Positions 1 to 6,642 of a stretch of DNA of 8,487 nt are shown here, in pieces; the first letter of the stretch is position 1, and each line of letters opens with the position of its first letter. The stretch spans positions 1-8,487 of the forward strand of contig JAZQUU010000020.1 of NCBI GenBank assembly GCA_045631485.1, written 5' to 3'. Source of the DNA: SIG452 sp045631485. GTDB lineage: Bacteria; Bacillota; Clostridia; UMGS1840. The position numbers and the translations under genes were made by a program. The notes under the pieces are model-generated. The model did no database searches. It was not told the DNA's origin and worked only from the letters and a program-made list of their open reading frames with translations.

Positions 1-1292
1 ACGATAATCTTTTCTGGTTCTATCTTGAATTTGATAAATAAAATTGCTGTACTCATAATCACAAACGAAATCAAAGACAGAATCTGTTGACCGTAAATAT
101 GCATCCCAAAAACCATATTTCCGTTGTTTTGTACAAGGGTCAGAATTCTGCTTGCCGCAAGGGATGCCAAGAATCCCGCAATCCCGCCGATACTGTTTTT
201 GATGGCCATAGCCTGGGAGATATATTTGGAATCCACATAGTTGTATGTGATGTTAAAGGAATTCATATTGGTGCCTGCAACGCTTGAACTGTAAAGCACG
301 GTGTAAATAATGATAATCCACCAAGTGGACTGAGTTGTGAACACATTCAATAAAAACGCAGATGCCGCCATAATCAAGCCCAATTTAAACCCTTTTACAT
401 AAGAATTTTTGTTGGAATATTTCCCAAGAGGAACAGAAATTAAGCATCTGACAAAATTTGCAATAATGTTAACAACCTGCACCAAAGCTACCGACATCAA
501 AAGCTCTTTTGTTTTAAACACGCCGATAAAGCCGATGGTGAAATATCTTGCAACATCATACAAAACCTGCAACGCCACAATTTTTTTAAAGGCCTTGTTC
601 CCTATGGTATTTGCCAGAACCTCTTTCATGGGAATTGCCGCAGTTTCCGCTCCTTCATCCACCTCTTCTTTTTTAATCAGCATTAAGCAAATTAAGTTTA
701 CAATATTAAAAATCAAGATAGCAATTGCGAGGAACAAAAATCCGCCTTCAATGTTCCCGAGACCTTCATATTTGTCGATAACATTCCCGGCAATCACCGT
801 GAAAATCATCCCTGATACCAGGGAAATAATTTCTTTCACGGCGGAATATTCGCCTCTTTTATTGGGATGAACAAAGGAATTTGCCCACTTAAAGCAAATG
901 GAATATATCAGGTATTTAAACGCATACGCCAATAAAATCCCCAACACAACCAGTACAGTTTTCACCTCATTTGCAACGGGTAAAAACGGCACCAGATACA
1001 AAAACATAAAAAAGAGAATACTGAGCGTATCATACACGATTACCAGCCTTTTGGTACTGACCTTGTTTTTTAGTAACACAATGGATGCAAGCTGGAATAC
1101 AAAGGCTAAAGAAATAAAAGAAGAGATAATCCCGATTAATGCATCACTTACGCCGATATGCAACAAAAGCTTTGCCAAAAATGCATCAGCAACAAGCAAT
1201 GCCACAAAATATTCCACGGTGCATTGAACCATATAAGATGCCCGTGAGCGTTTATAGGCTGCTGTTTCAAAACGATTCTCTGTTTGTGTCAT
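1..1292 (-). CDS. MFS transporter, probable sugar or oligosaccharide importer (3' end beyond window)
   Basis: Reading the minus strand from ATG at 1292 gives 430 codons with no stop up to the window edge. The protein is strongly hydrophobic, with about twelve membrane-spanning stretches in two halves joined by a charged loop near residues 206-225 (IKKEEVDEGAE). The cytoplasmic loop near 142-150 (HPNKRGEYS) fits the conserved loop between helices 4 and 5 of major facilitator proteins. The length is close to a full MFS protein, so only the C-terminal tail should be missing. A good ribosome site (AAGGG at 1300-1304, 7 bases before ATG) supports the start. It follows the deacetylase-like gene by 20 bases, so the two are almost certainly co-transcribed. 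Sugar import is inferred from this partner and the nearby glycosidase; the substrate cannot be read from the sequence. Confidence 0.85.
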   Translation of the reverse strand, partial: MTQTENRFETAAYKRSRASYMVQCTVEYFVALLVADAFLAKLLLHIGVSDALIGIISSFISLAFVFQLASIVLLKNKVSTKRLVIVYDTLSILFFMFLYLVPFLPVANEVKTVLVVLGILLAYAFKYLIYSICFKWANSFVHPNKRGEYSAVKEIISLVSGMIFTVIAGNVIDKYEGLGNIEGGFLFLAIAILIFNIVNLICLMLIKKEEVDEGAETAAIPMKEVLANTIGNKAFKKIVALQVLYDVARYFTIGFIGVFKTKELLMSVALVQVVNIIANFVRCLISVPLGKYSNKNSYVKGFKLGLIMAASAFLLNVFTTQSTWWIIIIYTVLYSSSVAGTNMNSFNITYNYVDSKYISQAMAIKNSIGGIAGFLASLAASRILTLVQNNGNMVFGMHIYGQQILSLISFVIMSTAILFIKFKIEPEKII

Positions 1293-1312
1293 ATAAAATC
1301 CCTTCTTCAAAA

Positions 1313-2167
1313 TTATTTGATATCCAAGGTTTCTCCGGGTGCAATTTTATAGAGAGTTGCATCCACATCAAACCAAATATCATAAACAGTCGGATTGTAA
1401 ACCTTGGTTTCAGATGCACTGAAAATCAAGGAATTATACGCAGTTACATACTCATAAATTTCCATATTGGTTGCATACCAGATATCGTCGTGATTTGCGA
1501 TTTTTTCGCAGAAATTTTCAATCACATCCCAGTTATCATCCCGTGAAAATTCATAGCTGTGTCCCCACAGATAAAACAGTCTGGGATAACGAAGTGCACC
1601 GTAAATTTTATCTGCTCGATTGAGACTGATAAATTCTTCCACATATTCAAAAAGCTTGGGATTTTTATGGTGTGCCGTTGGCATCCAACTATGCCAGTCT
1701 CCCGGGAGCATAAATAAGTTGTTATCCTCCCCCAGAGTTCTTGCATAGGCAATATCCAAATCGGATAAATAACCCTTGATTTTTTCATAGGAAGCATTGT
1801 TGGTAAAGCGGCGGATACCGCTGTCTGGATATGCCATACCGCGGATAATCCGATCAAATCTTTGTTCTAATTCCATCCTGCAATCCAACACATCTCTGAT
1901 GCCTTCAATAGGGCGCAAAGTCCCCTCGGGACGATGAAAATAGCCGTGAATTGCAACTTCGTGACCCTGGTCAAGAATATGATTTTTCACATCCTCATCC
2001 GACAGGATAAACGGCTTAAATTTACTGCCCGTCAAATTGAAGGTACATTTCATCTTGTACTTTGCCAATAGGTCCGCCAATCTTAAATCTTCAATAACGC
2101 CATCATCATAACTTAATGTAACGGCTTTTGATTTCCCGCCCGGAAATCTTAAAAACTTATATCTCAT
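1313..2167 (-). CDS. Polysaccharide deacetylase-like protein (CE4/NodB fold), cytoplasmic
   Basis: A 284-residue protein with carbohydrate esterase family 4 motifs. The metal/base motif is S-Y-D-D-G at 19-23 (family TFDDG), followed by the histidine motif H74-G-Y-F-H78 (family H-S/T-x-x-H, here one residue wider), an A-Y-P-D-S-G element at 112-117 in the place of the usual R-x-x-Y-P, and a late L-W-G-H203 motif. The C-terminal ~40 residues look like a small beta extension. CE4 enzymes remove N- or O-acetyl groups from sugars using a divalent metal. No signal peptide or membrane segment is seen, so it should act inside the cell on imported oligosaccharides, unlike most CE4 enzymes. It is the first gene of an operon with the MFS transporter and diverges from the GH39 gene. 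The start is set at ATG 2167, not TTG 2173, because GGAG at 2177-2180 is 9 bases from the ATG but only 3 from the TTG. The altered motifs leave the exact activity open. Confidence 0.82.
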   Translation of the reverse strand: MRYKFLRFPGGKSKAVTLSYDDGVIEDLRLADLLAKYKMKCTFNLTGSKFKPFILSDEDVKNHILDQGHEVAIHGYFHRPEGTLRPIEGIRDVLDCRMELEQRFDRIIRGMAYPDSGIRRFTNNASYEKIKGYLSDLDIAYARTLGEDNNLFMLPGDWHSWMPTAHHKNPKLFEYVEEFISLNRADKIYGALRYPRLFYLWGHSYEFSRDDNWDVIENFCEKIANHDDIWYATNMEIYEYVTAYNSLIFSASETKVYNPTVYDIWFDVDATLYKIAPGETLDIK

Positions 2168-2176
2168 ATCCAAAAA

Positions 2177-2180
2177 CTCC
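2177..2180 (-). promoter_or_regulatory. Ribosome binding site deciding the deacetylase-like start
   Basis: GGAG on the minus strand lies 9 bases before ATG 2167. The upstream in-frame TTG at 2173 would leave only 3 bases of spacing, so the ATG is preferred. Confidence 0.75.
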
Positions 2181-2230
2181 TTTTTGATTTCAGTTTTCAG
2201 CTATTTGCCATACACACATTCTCACACTAA

Positions 2231-2259
2231 ATTGTATAACAACCCATATCAGAATTAAA
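2231..2259 (-). promoter_or_regulatory. Promoter of the deacetylase-MFS operon
   Basis: On the minus strand a TTTAAT -35 element (2259-2254) is followed, after a 17-base spacer, by TACAAT (2236-2231), one base from the -10 consensus. The poor -35 lies inside the 19-base operator copy at 2253-2271, as expected for a promoter that needs an activator. The arrangement duplicates the GH39 promoter at 2436-2464. Confidence 0.65.
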
Positions 2260-2271
2260 GTACCTAAATTC
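2253..2271 (-). promoter_or_regulatory. Operator copy 1 (19-base inverted repeat arm, facing the deacetylase operon)
   Basis: Read on the minus strand this is GAATTTAGGTACTTTAATT, identical over all 19 bases to the plus-strand sequence at 2424-2442. The operator ends 16 bases before the -10 element, exactly as copy 2 does. The match and the fixed distance to -10 point to a transcription factor site. The regulator is not identified; an AraC-type activator would fit the overlap with -35. Confidence 0.7.
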
Positions 2272-2423
2272 GTTTTTTTGTCGTATATTTGCATTTTTTG
2301 GATTTTTATTTTGATGAAGTTCACCCTCTTTGCCTTTTTCTTTCAAAACAGTATGAAATCAAATGCCGCATCTCATATCTTCAGTGTTTTCACATCAAAA
2401 ATCAAAAGATAAGACAAAAATGT

Positions 2424-2442
2424 GAATTTAGGTACTTTAATT
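2424..2442 (+). promoter_or_regulatory. Operator copy 2 (19-base inverted repeat arm, facing the GH39 gene)
   Basis: Plus-strand GAATTTAGGTACTTTAATT, the exact reverse complement of 2253-2271. Its last six bases but one form the -35 region (TTTAAT, 2436-2441) of the GH39 promoter, and it ends 16 bases before TATAAT, the same geometry as copy 1. Confidence 0.7.
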
Positions 2443-2464
2443 TCACATTTTTGTACTATATAAT
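2436..2464 (+). promoter_or_regulatory. Promoter of the GH39 gene
   Basis: TTTAAT (-35, 2436-2441), a 17-base spacer and a perfect TATAAT (-10, 2459-2464) lie 36 bases before the GH39 start codon. The -35 is weak and sits within the operator, so activation by a bound regulator is the likely mode of control. Confidence 0.7.
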
Positions 2465-2500
2465 TTTTAATAGAAACAACACAAGAAAGGCGGTGTTCGT

Positions 2501-3841
2501 ATGAATACAACCATTACAGTTGACTTTCAAAATATCATCGGAACCATCAAACCCATGCACGGAGTGGGACAACCTCCCTTTATGGGCATCAATTACAGTT
2601 ATATGAAATATTTAAAAGATGCCCATATTCCTTATGCGCGTCTTCATGATGTGGGAGGTCCGTTCGGCGGAAACATCTATGTGGATGTTCCCAATATTTT
2701 CAGGGATTTTGATGCTGATGAAAATAATCCCGATAACTACGATTTTGCATTTACCGATTTACTGCTTAAAAATCTGCACGAATACGATTGCGAGCCTGTT
2801 TACAGACTGGGAATTACCATTGAATGCAACCAACATATCAGAAGATACCGCACAGACCCGCCGAAAGATTATGAAAAATGGGCAAGAATCTGTGAACATA
2901 TCATTCGTCATTATAACGAAGGTTGGGCGAACGGATTTGAATTTGGCATCAAATACTGGGAAATCTGGAACGAACCCGACGGCAATATCGCACCCGAAGA
3001 TAACGGGATGTGGTATGGCACAAAAGAACAGTTTTTTGAGCTTTATAAGGTTGCCGCAACCTATCTGAAAGGATGTTTTGGCGATAGCATTAAAATCGGC
3101 GGATACGGAAGCTGCGGCTTCCCCTATATCGACGAAATGATTGACGAAAAAGAGCTTGCTGCTGCATATACCACCATTCAAACCATCAAATGGCAGAAAA
3201 GAATCCGCTATTTTAAAGTGTTTTTTGAAGAATTTATGCAGATGGTGACCCAAGAAAACGTGCCCCTTGATTTCTTCACCTTCCATAGTTATTCCTCGGT
3301 AAAAAGCAACGTTTTAAGACAACAGTATCTGGATTCCCGTTTAAAGGAATACGGGCTTTCTCATATTGAAACCCACTTAAACGAATGGAACACAACTCCC
3401 TATAAAGACAAGCGGGGAAAATCCGTTGCTGCAGCCACTGCCGCTGCCAATATGTGTGCATTGCAAAACAGCTCGGTTTCGATGCTTAATTACTACGATG
3501 CACGCATCGGGCAATCGGTCTATGGCGGAATGTTTAACCCCATCACATACGAACCGTTTTGCACATATTATTCTTTTTATGCATTCGGAAAACTGTATGA
3601 TTTCGGCAAACAAACCCAATGCTCAAGTGATAACGAGGATGTTTATGCATTAAGTGCAACCAATGGTGAATCATCGGGGCTTCTCATTGCAAATATCGGT
3701 CCCGATACCACAATCTGCGTTGATTGCGATAAAAATTTCAAAGCTTTTCTGATTGATGAAGAGCATCACTTCACAGAGATTGACATTAACCCAAAATCCT
3801 TTGTATTGAAAGAAAACCGGACCATTTATCTGGAAGCATAG
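2501..3841 (+). CDS. GH39-type (clan GH-A) glycoside hydrolase, cytoplasmic
   Basis: A 446-residue protein with the clan GH-A barrel hallmarks. The acid/base glutamate is E158 in Y-W-E-I-W-N-E-P-D (152-160), and the nucleophile glutamate is E295 in T-H-L-N-E-W-N (291-297). An F-H-S-Y motif (261-264) lies on the strand before the nucleophile. The N-terminal H-G-V-G (20-23) and A-R-L-H-D (46-50) segments fit GH39, the retaining beta-xylosidase and alpha-iduronidase family. The last ~80 residues look like the accessory beta domain. No signal peptide is present, so it should cleave imported oligosaccharides in the cytoplasm. The start ATG has a purine-rich AAAGGCGG site (2487-2494) 6 bases upstream. 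It is a single-gene unit ending in a strong terminator and shares a mirrored operator with the deacetylase-MFS operon, which suggests a common substrate. That substrate (xyloside, other pentoside or uronide) cannot be read from the sequence. Confidence 0.88.
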   Translation: MNTTITVDFQNIIGTIKPMHGVGQPPFMGINYSYMKYLKDAHIPYARLHDVGGPFGGNIYVDVPNIFRDFDADENNPDNYDFAFTDLLLKNLHEYDCEPVYRLGITIECNQHIRRYRTDPPKDYEKWARICEHIIRHYNEGWANGFEFGIKYWEIWNEPDGNIAPEDNGMWYGTKEQFFELYKVAATYLKGCFGDSIKIGGYGSCGFPYIDEMIDEKELAAAYTTIQTIKWQKRIRYFKVFFEEFMQMVTQENVPLDFFTFHSYSSVKSNVLRQQYLDSRLKEYGLSHIETHLNEWNTTPYKDKRGKSVAAATAAANMCALQNSSVSMLNYYDARIGQSVYGGMFNPITYEPFCTYYSFYAFGKLYDFGKQTQCSSDNEDVYALSATNGESSGLLIANIGPDTTICVDCDKNFKAFLIDEEHHFTEIDINPKSFVLKENRTIYLEA

Positions 3842-3859
3842 TTTCCGAAAAAAAGCATC

Positions 3860-3896
3860 AAAAAAGTGGCTTCTTAAAAAAAGAAGCCACTTTTTT
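3860..3896. terminator. Bidirectional rho-independent terminator
   Basis: A perfect 10-base stem (GTGGCTTCTT at 3866-3875, AAGAAGCCAC at 3881-3890) closes a 5-base A loop. It is flanked by six A on one side and six T on the other, so it gives a T-tract on either strand. It sits between the convergent GH39 and YgjV-like genes and should end both transcripts. Confidence 0.93.
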
Positions 3897-3908
3897 ATAT
3901 GTACCGGT

Positions 3909-4439
3909 TTACTCGGCTGCAGTATTGATTTTTTTCTTTTTGTATGTAAAGAGGGTTACGATATTCATTGTGAAAAAAAGCAACTGCGAATACAGTGCGG
4001 TGGAACCGACGATATAGTTATAAACAATCCAGGTTGCCGCATTAAAAGAATTTAACAATCTGATTCTTTGCGGATGCTTCTGAAATATCGCCATCATACA
4101 AAGCATAGATGCGATAAAAGGCAATACATCGTATCCTTCTTTGATGTTTGATATTCCAAACACAAAGTAAAGACCAAAGAAGATAATCTTCATAAATAAG
4201 GGAAAATTTTTATCCCGAAAGGCATAAACGGCGGCAACAACACATTGCAAACCGCCAACAAGAGAAATCGCCATTCCGCTCACCGCTCCGCCCAGAACAA
4301 AGAAACTGCTGCAGGTAAGCAGATTTGCGATTGCCGACAAAAGAAAAATTTGCCAGCTTTTTTTCATCGCTACGGCTGCAAGAGCAAACACCATTGCAGC
4401 TATCACCAAAATCTTCTCAACTAGCATTGAAACGGCCAT
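3909..4439 (-). CDS. YgjV-type multispanning inner-membrane protein
   Basis: A 176-residue, almost wholly hydrophobic protein with about six to seven membrane segments (roughly 8-25, 30-50, 53-73, 81-98, 105-119, 132-146, 149-165) and a lysine-rich end (KKKK at 167-170). Features seen that match the YgjV family as I recall it are K-S-W-Q near 27-30, and near the C-terminus N-x3-W-x2-Y-N-Y-x2-G-S (133-146). The family has no firmly established function. The gene overlaps the end of nanA by 19 bases, so the two are translated from one message and probably coupled. An alternative ATG at 4427 (172 residues), preceded 8 bases upstream by AGGATGG, is equally plausible and would shorten the overlap to 7 bases. 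Its place directly after a sialic-acid lyase type gene suggests a role in uptake or handling of the same sugar, but this is inference only. Confidence 0.78.
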   Translation of the reverse strand: MAVSMLVEKILVIAAMVFALAAVAMKKSWQIFLLSAIANLLTCSSFFVLGGAVSGMAISLVGGLQCVVAAVYAFRDKNFPLFMKIIFFGLYFVFGISNIKEGYDVLPFIASMLCMMAIFQKHPQRIRLLNSFNAATWIVYNYIVGSTALYSQLLFFTMNIVTLFTYKKKKINTAAE

Positions 4440-5314
4440 CCTGCATTCTCAAGATCCTTGTACAGAGCATCAAGCTCTGCTTCTCCCATTTGTTTTAAGG
4501 GATATGTTGCTTCCCCTGCAGGGAATCCCATCTTGGTGCACATTGCTTTGGTAGCAGAAATCACTTCGTGGTTTAGCATTGCGGCTACAACCTTGTTTAC
4601 CTGATACTGAATTTTTCTTGCCTCGTCGATATTTCCCTCGGTAAAGTTTTTGTAAATGGAAAGATATTCGGGAAGCATCACATTGTATGTGGTGCCGATA
4701 CCTGCATCAGCTCCTGCCGCAAGTCCTGCGATAAGCATTTCATCGGGACCGTTGATGATGTTCATTTCGCCGTGTGTGATATCTTTCACTCTCATAAGGT
4801 CAAAGAAATTGTAAAGTGTCCATTTTACCCCTGTAATGTTGTCCACCTCAAAACATTTCGCCACTGTTTCTGCATTGAGTCCGCCATTTGCAGAGGGATG
4901 ATTATACATAATAAAAGGCAGATTTGTGCTGCAAGCAAGGGTTTTATAGTAACTGTAAATATCTTCATTTCTGTAGTGAAAGAACAACGGAGGAAGTGCA
5001 GAAATTGCATCTGCTCCAGTTTGCTCTGCGTGTTTTGAAAGTCTAACCGCCTCGTTAAAATTCATTGCCGCGGTATGGCAGATAATCGGTTTTCTTCCTT
5101 TGACCTGATCCACTACAATCTCGCAAACGTTCATTCGTTCTTTCTCTTCTAAAAGAAGCCCCTCTCCGGTGGAACCGGTAATATAAAATCCGTCTGCGCC
5201 CTGCCCAATTAAAAATTCAATAAATTCTCTTGTGGATTTTTCATTGACAGTTTTGCCATCCTCATTGAGCGGTGTGATTAATGCAGGCATAATGCCTTTG
5301 AATATTTTTTTCAT
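4421..5314 (-). CDS. nanA: N-acetylneuraminate lyase (sialic acid aldolase), DapA/NanA superfamily
   Basis: A 297-residue protein, the usual length for class I aldolases of the DapA/NanA superfamily. Catalytic features are G-S-T-G-E (47-51) for the carboxylate of the 2-keto acid, Y137 in M-Y-N-H-P, and the Schiff-base lysine K164 in G-V-K-W-T. Lyase-type features rather than dihydrodipicolinate synthase ones are N-G-P-D-E (188-192) and A-G-A-D-A-G-I-G-T-T-Y-N (200-211), which parallel NGYDE and GADGGIGSTYN of E. coli NanA. It should split N-acetylneuraminate into N-acetylmannosamine and pyruvate in the cytosol; a related nonulosonate or 2-keto-3-deoxy acid is the main alternative. GGAG (10 bases before ATG) marks the start. 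It lies 38 bases after the sialidase-like gene and overlaps the YgjV-type gene. No nanE or nanK is in the window. Confidence 0.87.
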   Translation of the reverse strand: MKKIFKGIMPALITPLNEDGKTVNEKSTREFIEFLIGQGADGFYITGSTGEGLLLEEKERMNVCEIVVDQVKGRKPIICHTAAMNFNEAVRLSKHAEQTGADAISALPPLFFHYRNEDIYSYYKTLACSTNLPFIMYNHPSANGGLNAETVAKCFEVDNITGVKWTLYNFFDLMRVKDITHGEMNIINGPDEMLIAGLAAGADAGIGTTYNVMLPEYLSIYKNFTEGNIDEARKIQYQVNKVVAAMLNHEVISATKAMCTKMGFPAGEATYPLKQMGEAELDALYKDLENAGWPFQC

Positions 5315-5352
5315 GTTGTATATACTCCTTTTTTTATTGATATCATATATTC

Positions 5353-6432
5353 CTAGTCTTCAAATGTCCATCTGTTCTGCATAATCACGGTTTGGCCGCT
5401 CTTTTCGTCTTTTGCATAAAAGACCATCAGAAGGCTTTGATCTTCAAGCTCCATAACAGACGGATATCCGATATCTTCCGAGCTTTCTGTTTCGTAAATA
5501 ACACAGTCCTTTTCCCAGGTAGTGCCTCCATCTTTTGAGAACATGGCTCTGATTCCGTATGGTTTTTCCCGATAACCATACACACTTATCAAAACTCCCG
5601 ACGAATGCTCTAAAAGAAATGCCGGTGCTCCGCCCTGCGGTTCTAAAATTCTCTCGGGCTTTGTCCAGGTTTTGCCGCCATCCGAAGAAACAGATTGAAA
5701 CAAAGAAAAATCTTCCACCGTTCTGATATGGCAGATAATTTTTCCGCTTTTTAGCTCAATCGCGTAGGGTTCACAACCTCTGAAAGTTTTATCATTTTCG
5801 GTAAGAGGTCCGATTTCACCAAGCTTTTGCATGGTGCCGTCAGGAAATACTCTATGTGCCTCAATCTTTTTCTCCCAATAATTTTCTCCTACCCACAAAA
5901 TGGTGCCGTTCTTTAATGCAACAGGTCCGTGGGGAGAGGTTATCGGGCTATGATAAAGCTCGCTGAAGGTGACCCCGCAATCATTACTGATTTTAAATTC
6001 CGATGCCAGATATTTATCTTCCTCTTCATCGGTTATGCAATCAAGATAAGCGAGCACATATTCTTTTTCCGTCCCTTTCACACACTGTTTCCAGCCTGCT
6101 TCCATAATTTTTCGCAAGAAGCTTCTTGACACACTGTATGTAAAGGAGGTTACAACAAGTCCGGATTTTCCGAATGTGCATAAGCCCGTATCTCTGTCAT
6201 CCATTACGGTATCGATAATCGGTGTCGGTCTTGTGTAAGTCTGGCCGTTATCTTTGCTATATGAAATACACGCTTTTCCAAAGGGGCAAATATGCGACAG
6301 TCTGTATCCCGATGCACCAACTGCAATCTCTCCGTTTTGCAGTCTTGTAATCGTGGGCCAGGCAAAATAATTGTGCTTACTGTCAGGATTGTTCATTATA
6401 GTTCGTTCTTTTTCAATCACTTTAATTTTCAT
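5353..6432 (-). CDS. Sialidase-like BNR/Asp-box repeat protein, cytoplasmic
   Basis: A 359-residue beta-propeller-type protein with four Asp boxes (S-x-D-x-G-x-T-aromatic) at 59-66, 149-156, 249-256 and 299-306. The spacing fits a six-bladed sialidase fold. Other sialidase-like elements are D81 in R-D-T-G, E221 in C-E-P-Y, R237 in H-I-R-T and Y323 in G-Y-P-S. The segment where sialidases carry F/Y-R-I-P reads Y-F-A-W-P (22-26), so the first arginine of the triad appears to be absent. There is no signal peptide, so the protein should be intracellular. The start is ATG 6432, because GGGAAAGG lies 8 bases upstream; an open frame reaching 6534 has no matching site. It is the first gene of an operon with nanA and the YgjV-like gene, which supports release of a nonulosonic acid or related sugar. 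The precise substrate is uncertain. Confidence 0.82.
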   Translation of the reverse strand: MKIKVIEKERTIMNNPDSKHNYFAWPTITRLQNGEIAVGASGYRLSHICPFGKACISYSKDNGQTYTRPTPIIDTVMDDRDTGLCTFGKSGLVVTSFTYSVSRSFLRKIMEAGWKQCVKGTEKEYVLAYLDCITDEEEDKYLASEFKISNDCGVTFSELYHSPITSPHGPVALKNGTILWVGENYWEKKIEAHRVFPDGTMQKLGEIGPLTENDKTFRGCEPYAIELKSGKIICHIRTVEDFSLFQSVSSDGGKTWTKPERILEPQGGAPAFLLEHSSGVLISVYGYREKPYGIRAMFSKDGGTTWEKDCVIYETESSEDIGYPSVMELEDQSLLMVFYAKDEKSGQTVIMQNRWTFED

Positions 6433-6440
6433 AAATACAT

Positions 6441-6448
6441 CCTTTCCC
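6441..6448 (-). promoter_or_regulatory. Ribosome binding site deciding the sialidase-like start
   Basis: GGGAAAGG on the minus strand lies 8 bases before ATG 6432. The 34 extra codons upstream to 6534 have no ribosome site and an AT-rich, non-conserved look, so they are treated as leader. Confidence 0.75.
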
Positions 6449-6475
6449 GATGATTTCGGCAACTGTATTCGATTG

Positions 6476-6509
6476 ATATTATTGTAAACAAATATTGTGA
6501 AAAATTCCA
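6476..6509 (-). promoter_or_regulatory. Probable promoter region of the sialidase-nanA-ygjV operon (weak match)
   Basis: Two overlapping weak options exist on the minus strand: TGGAAT (6509-6504) with a 17-base spacer to TACAAT (6486-6481), or TTTTCA (6503-6498) with a 16-base spacer to TAATAT (6481-6476). Neither has a good -35, which would fit dependence on the divergently encoded AraC-type activator. The exact choice is not decidable by eye. Confidence 0.35.
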
Positions 6510-6525
6510 TAGAATCAGTGGATAT

Positions 6526-6551
6526 TTGAAACAAAAAGCATTTCGTTTCAA
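6526..6551. repeat. Dyad TTGAAAC-N12-GTTTCAA in the divergent control region
   Basis: A perfect 7-base inverted repeat (6526-6532 and 6545-6551) lies between the divergent operon and the AraC-type gene. It is interleaved with a second dyad, AAAAAGCA (6533-6540) and TGCTTTTT (6562-6569). TTGCTTTT also recurs as a direct repeat at 6561 and 6583, 22 bases apart (about two helical turns), the second copy forming the -35 of the regulator gene. This could be an AraC-type operator set, but short AT-rich repeats arise easily by chance. Confidence 0.4.
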
Positions 6552-6582
6552 TTAAGATTTTTGCTTTTTTTATAGGAAAATA

Positions 6583-6611
6583 TTGCTTTTATTTATCATT
6601 TGTTGTATAAT
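6583..6611 (+). promoter_or_regulatory. Promoter of the AraC-family regulator gene
   Basis: TTGCTT (6583-6588), a 17-base spacer and a perfect TATAAT (6606-6611) lie 43 bases before the start codon. The -35 overlaps one copy of the TTGCTTTT direct repeat, which would allow self-regulation. Confidence 0.6.
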
Positions 6612-6642
6612 TTATTTAACTATAACGAAATATATTAAAATC

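Larger units (their letters stand above)
2253..2442. repeat. Long mirrored inverted repeat between the divergent glycan genes
   Basis: The perfect 19-base arms (2253-2271 and 2424-2442) continue inward with weaker similarity: over the next 27 positions (2272-2298 against 2423-2397) 20 match without gaps. Shared inner elements, read toward each gene, are an A-rich tract and GACAAAAA just upstream of the operator. The middle of about 100 bases is AT-rich and shows no gene. This region lies within the 327-base gap between the two divergent coding regions. Confidence 0.75.

Noticed and set aside
409..1546. Plus-strand open frames within 409-1546
   Set aside because: They lie antisense to the continuous MFS and deacetylase-like frames, which have clear family features and ribosome sites.
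2168..2173. TTG start at 2173 for the deacetylase-like gene
   Set aside because: Only 3 bases separate it from the GGAG site; ATG 2167 has correct spacing.
2253..2442. Insertion sequence ends or a CRISPR-like repeat
   Set aside because: There are only two copies in inverted orientation, no transposase frame lies between them, and both are fixed relative to promoter elements.
2289..2504. Open frame of 71 codons ending in an ATGA overlap with the GH39 start
   Set aside because: It starts at a TTG with no ribosome site, contains the operator and promoter of the GH39 gene, and its composition is that of AT-rich non-coding DNA. The ATGA overlap is coincidence.
2759..3286. Minus-strand open frame of 175 codons inside the GH39 gene
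   Set aside because: It is antisense to the GH39 catalytic region, which carries recognisable motifs across this whole span, and no ribosome site was noted for it.
5338..5345. TGATATCA palindrome between the sialidase-like gene and nanA
   Set aside because: Only 8 bases, with no extension of the symmetry and no promoter match noted around it; expected by chance in AT-rich DNA.
6433..6534. N-terminal extension of the sialidase-like protein to 6534
   Set aside because: The 34 extra residues show no conserved sialidase features and no ribosome site, and they would cover the likely promoter; ATG 6432 has a strong site.
6526..6551. CcpA cre-like site
   Set aside because: The dyad has TTGAAAC-G but the central CG spacing does not match the cre consensus, and the perfect TTGAAAC/GTTTCAA arms fit a different spacing.
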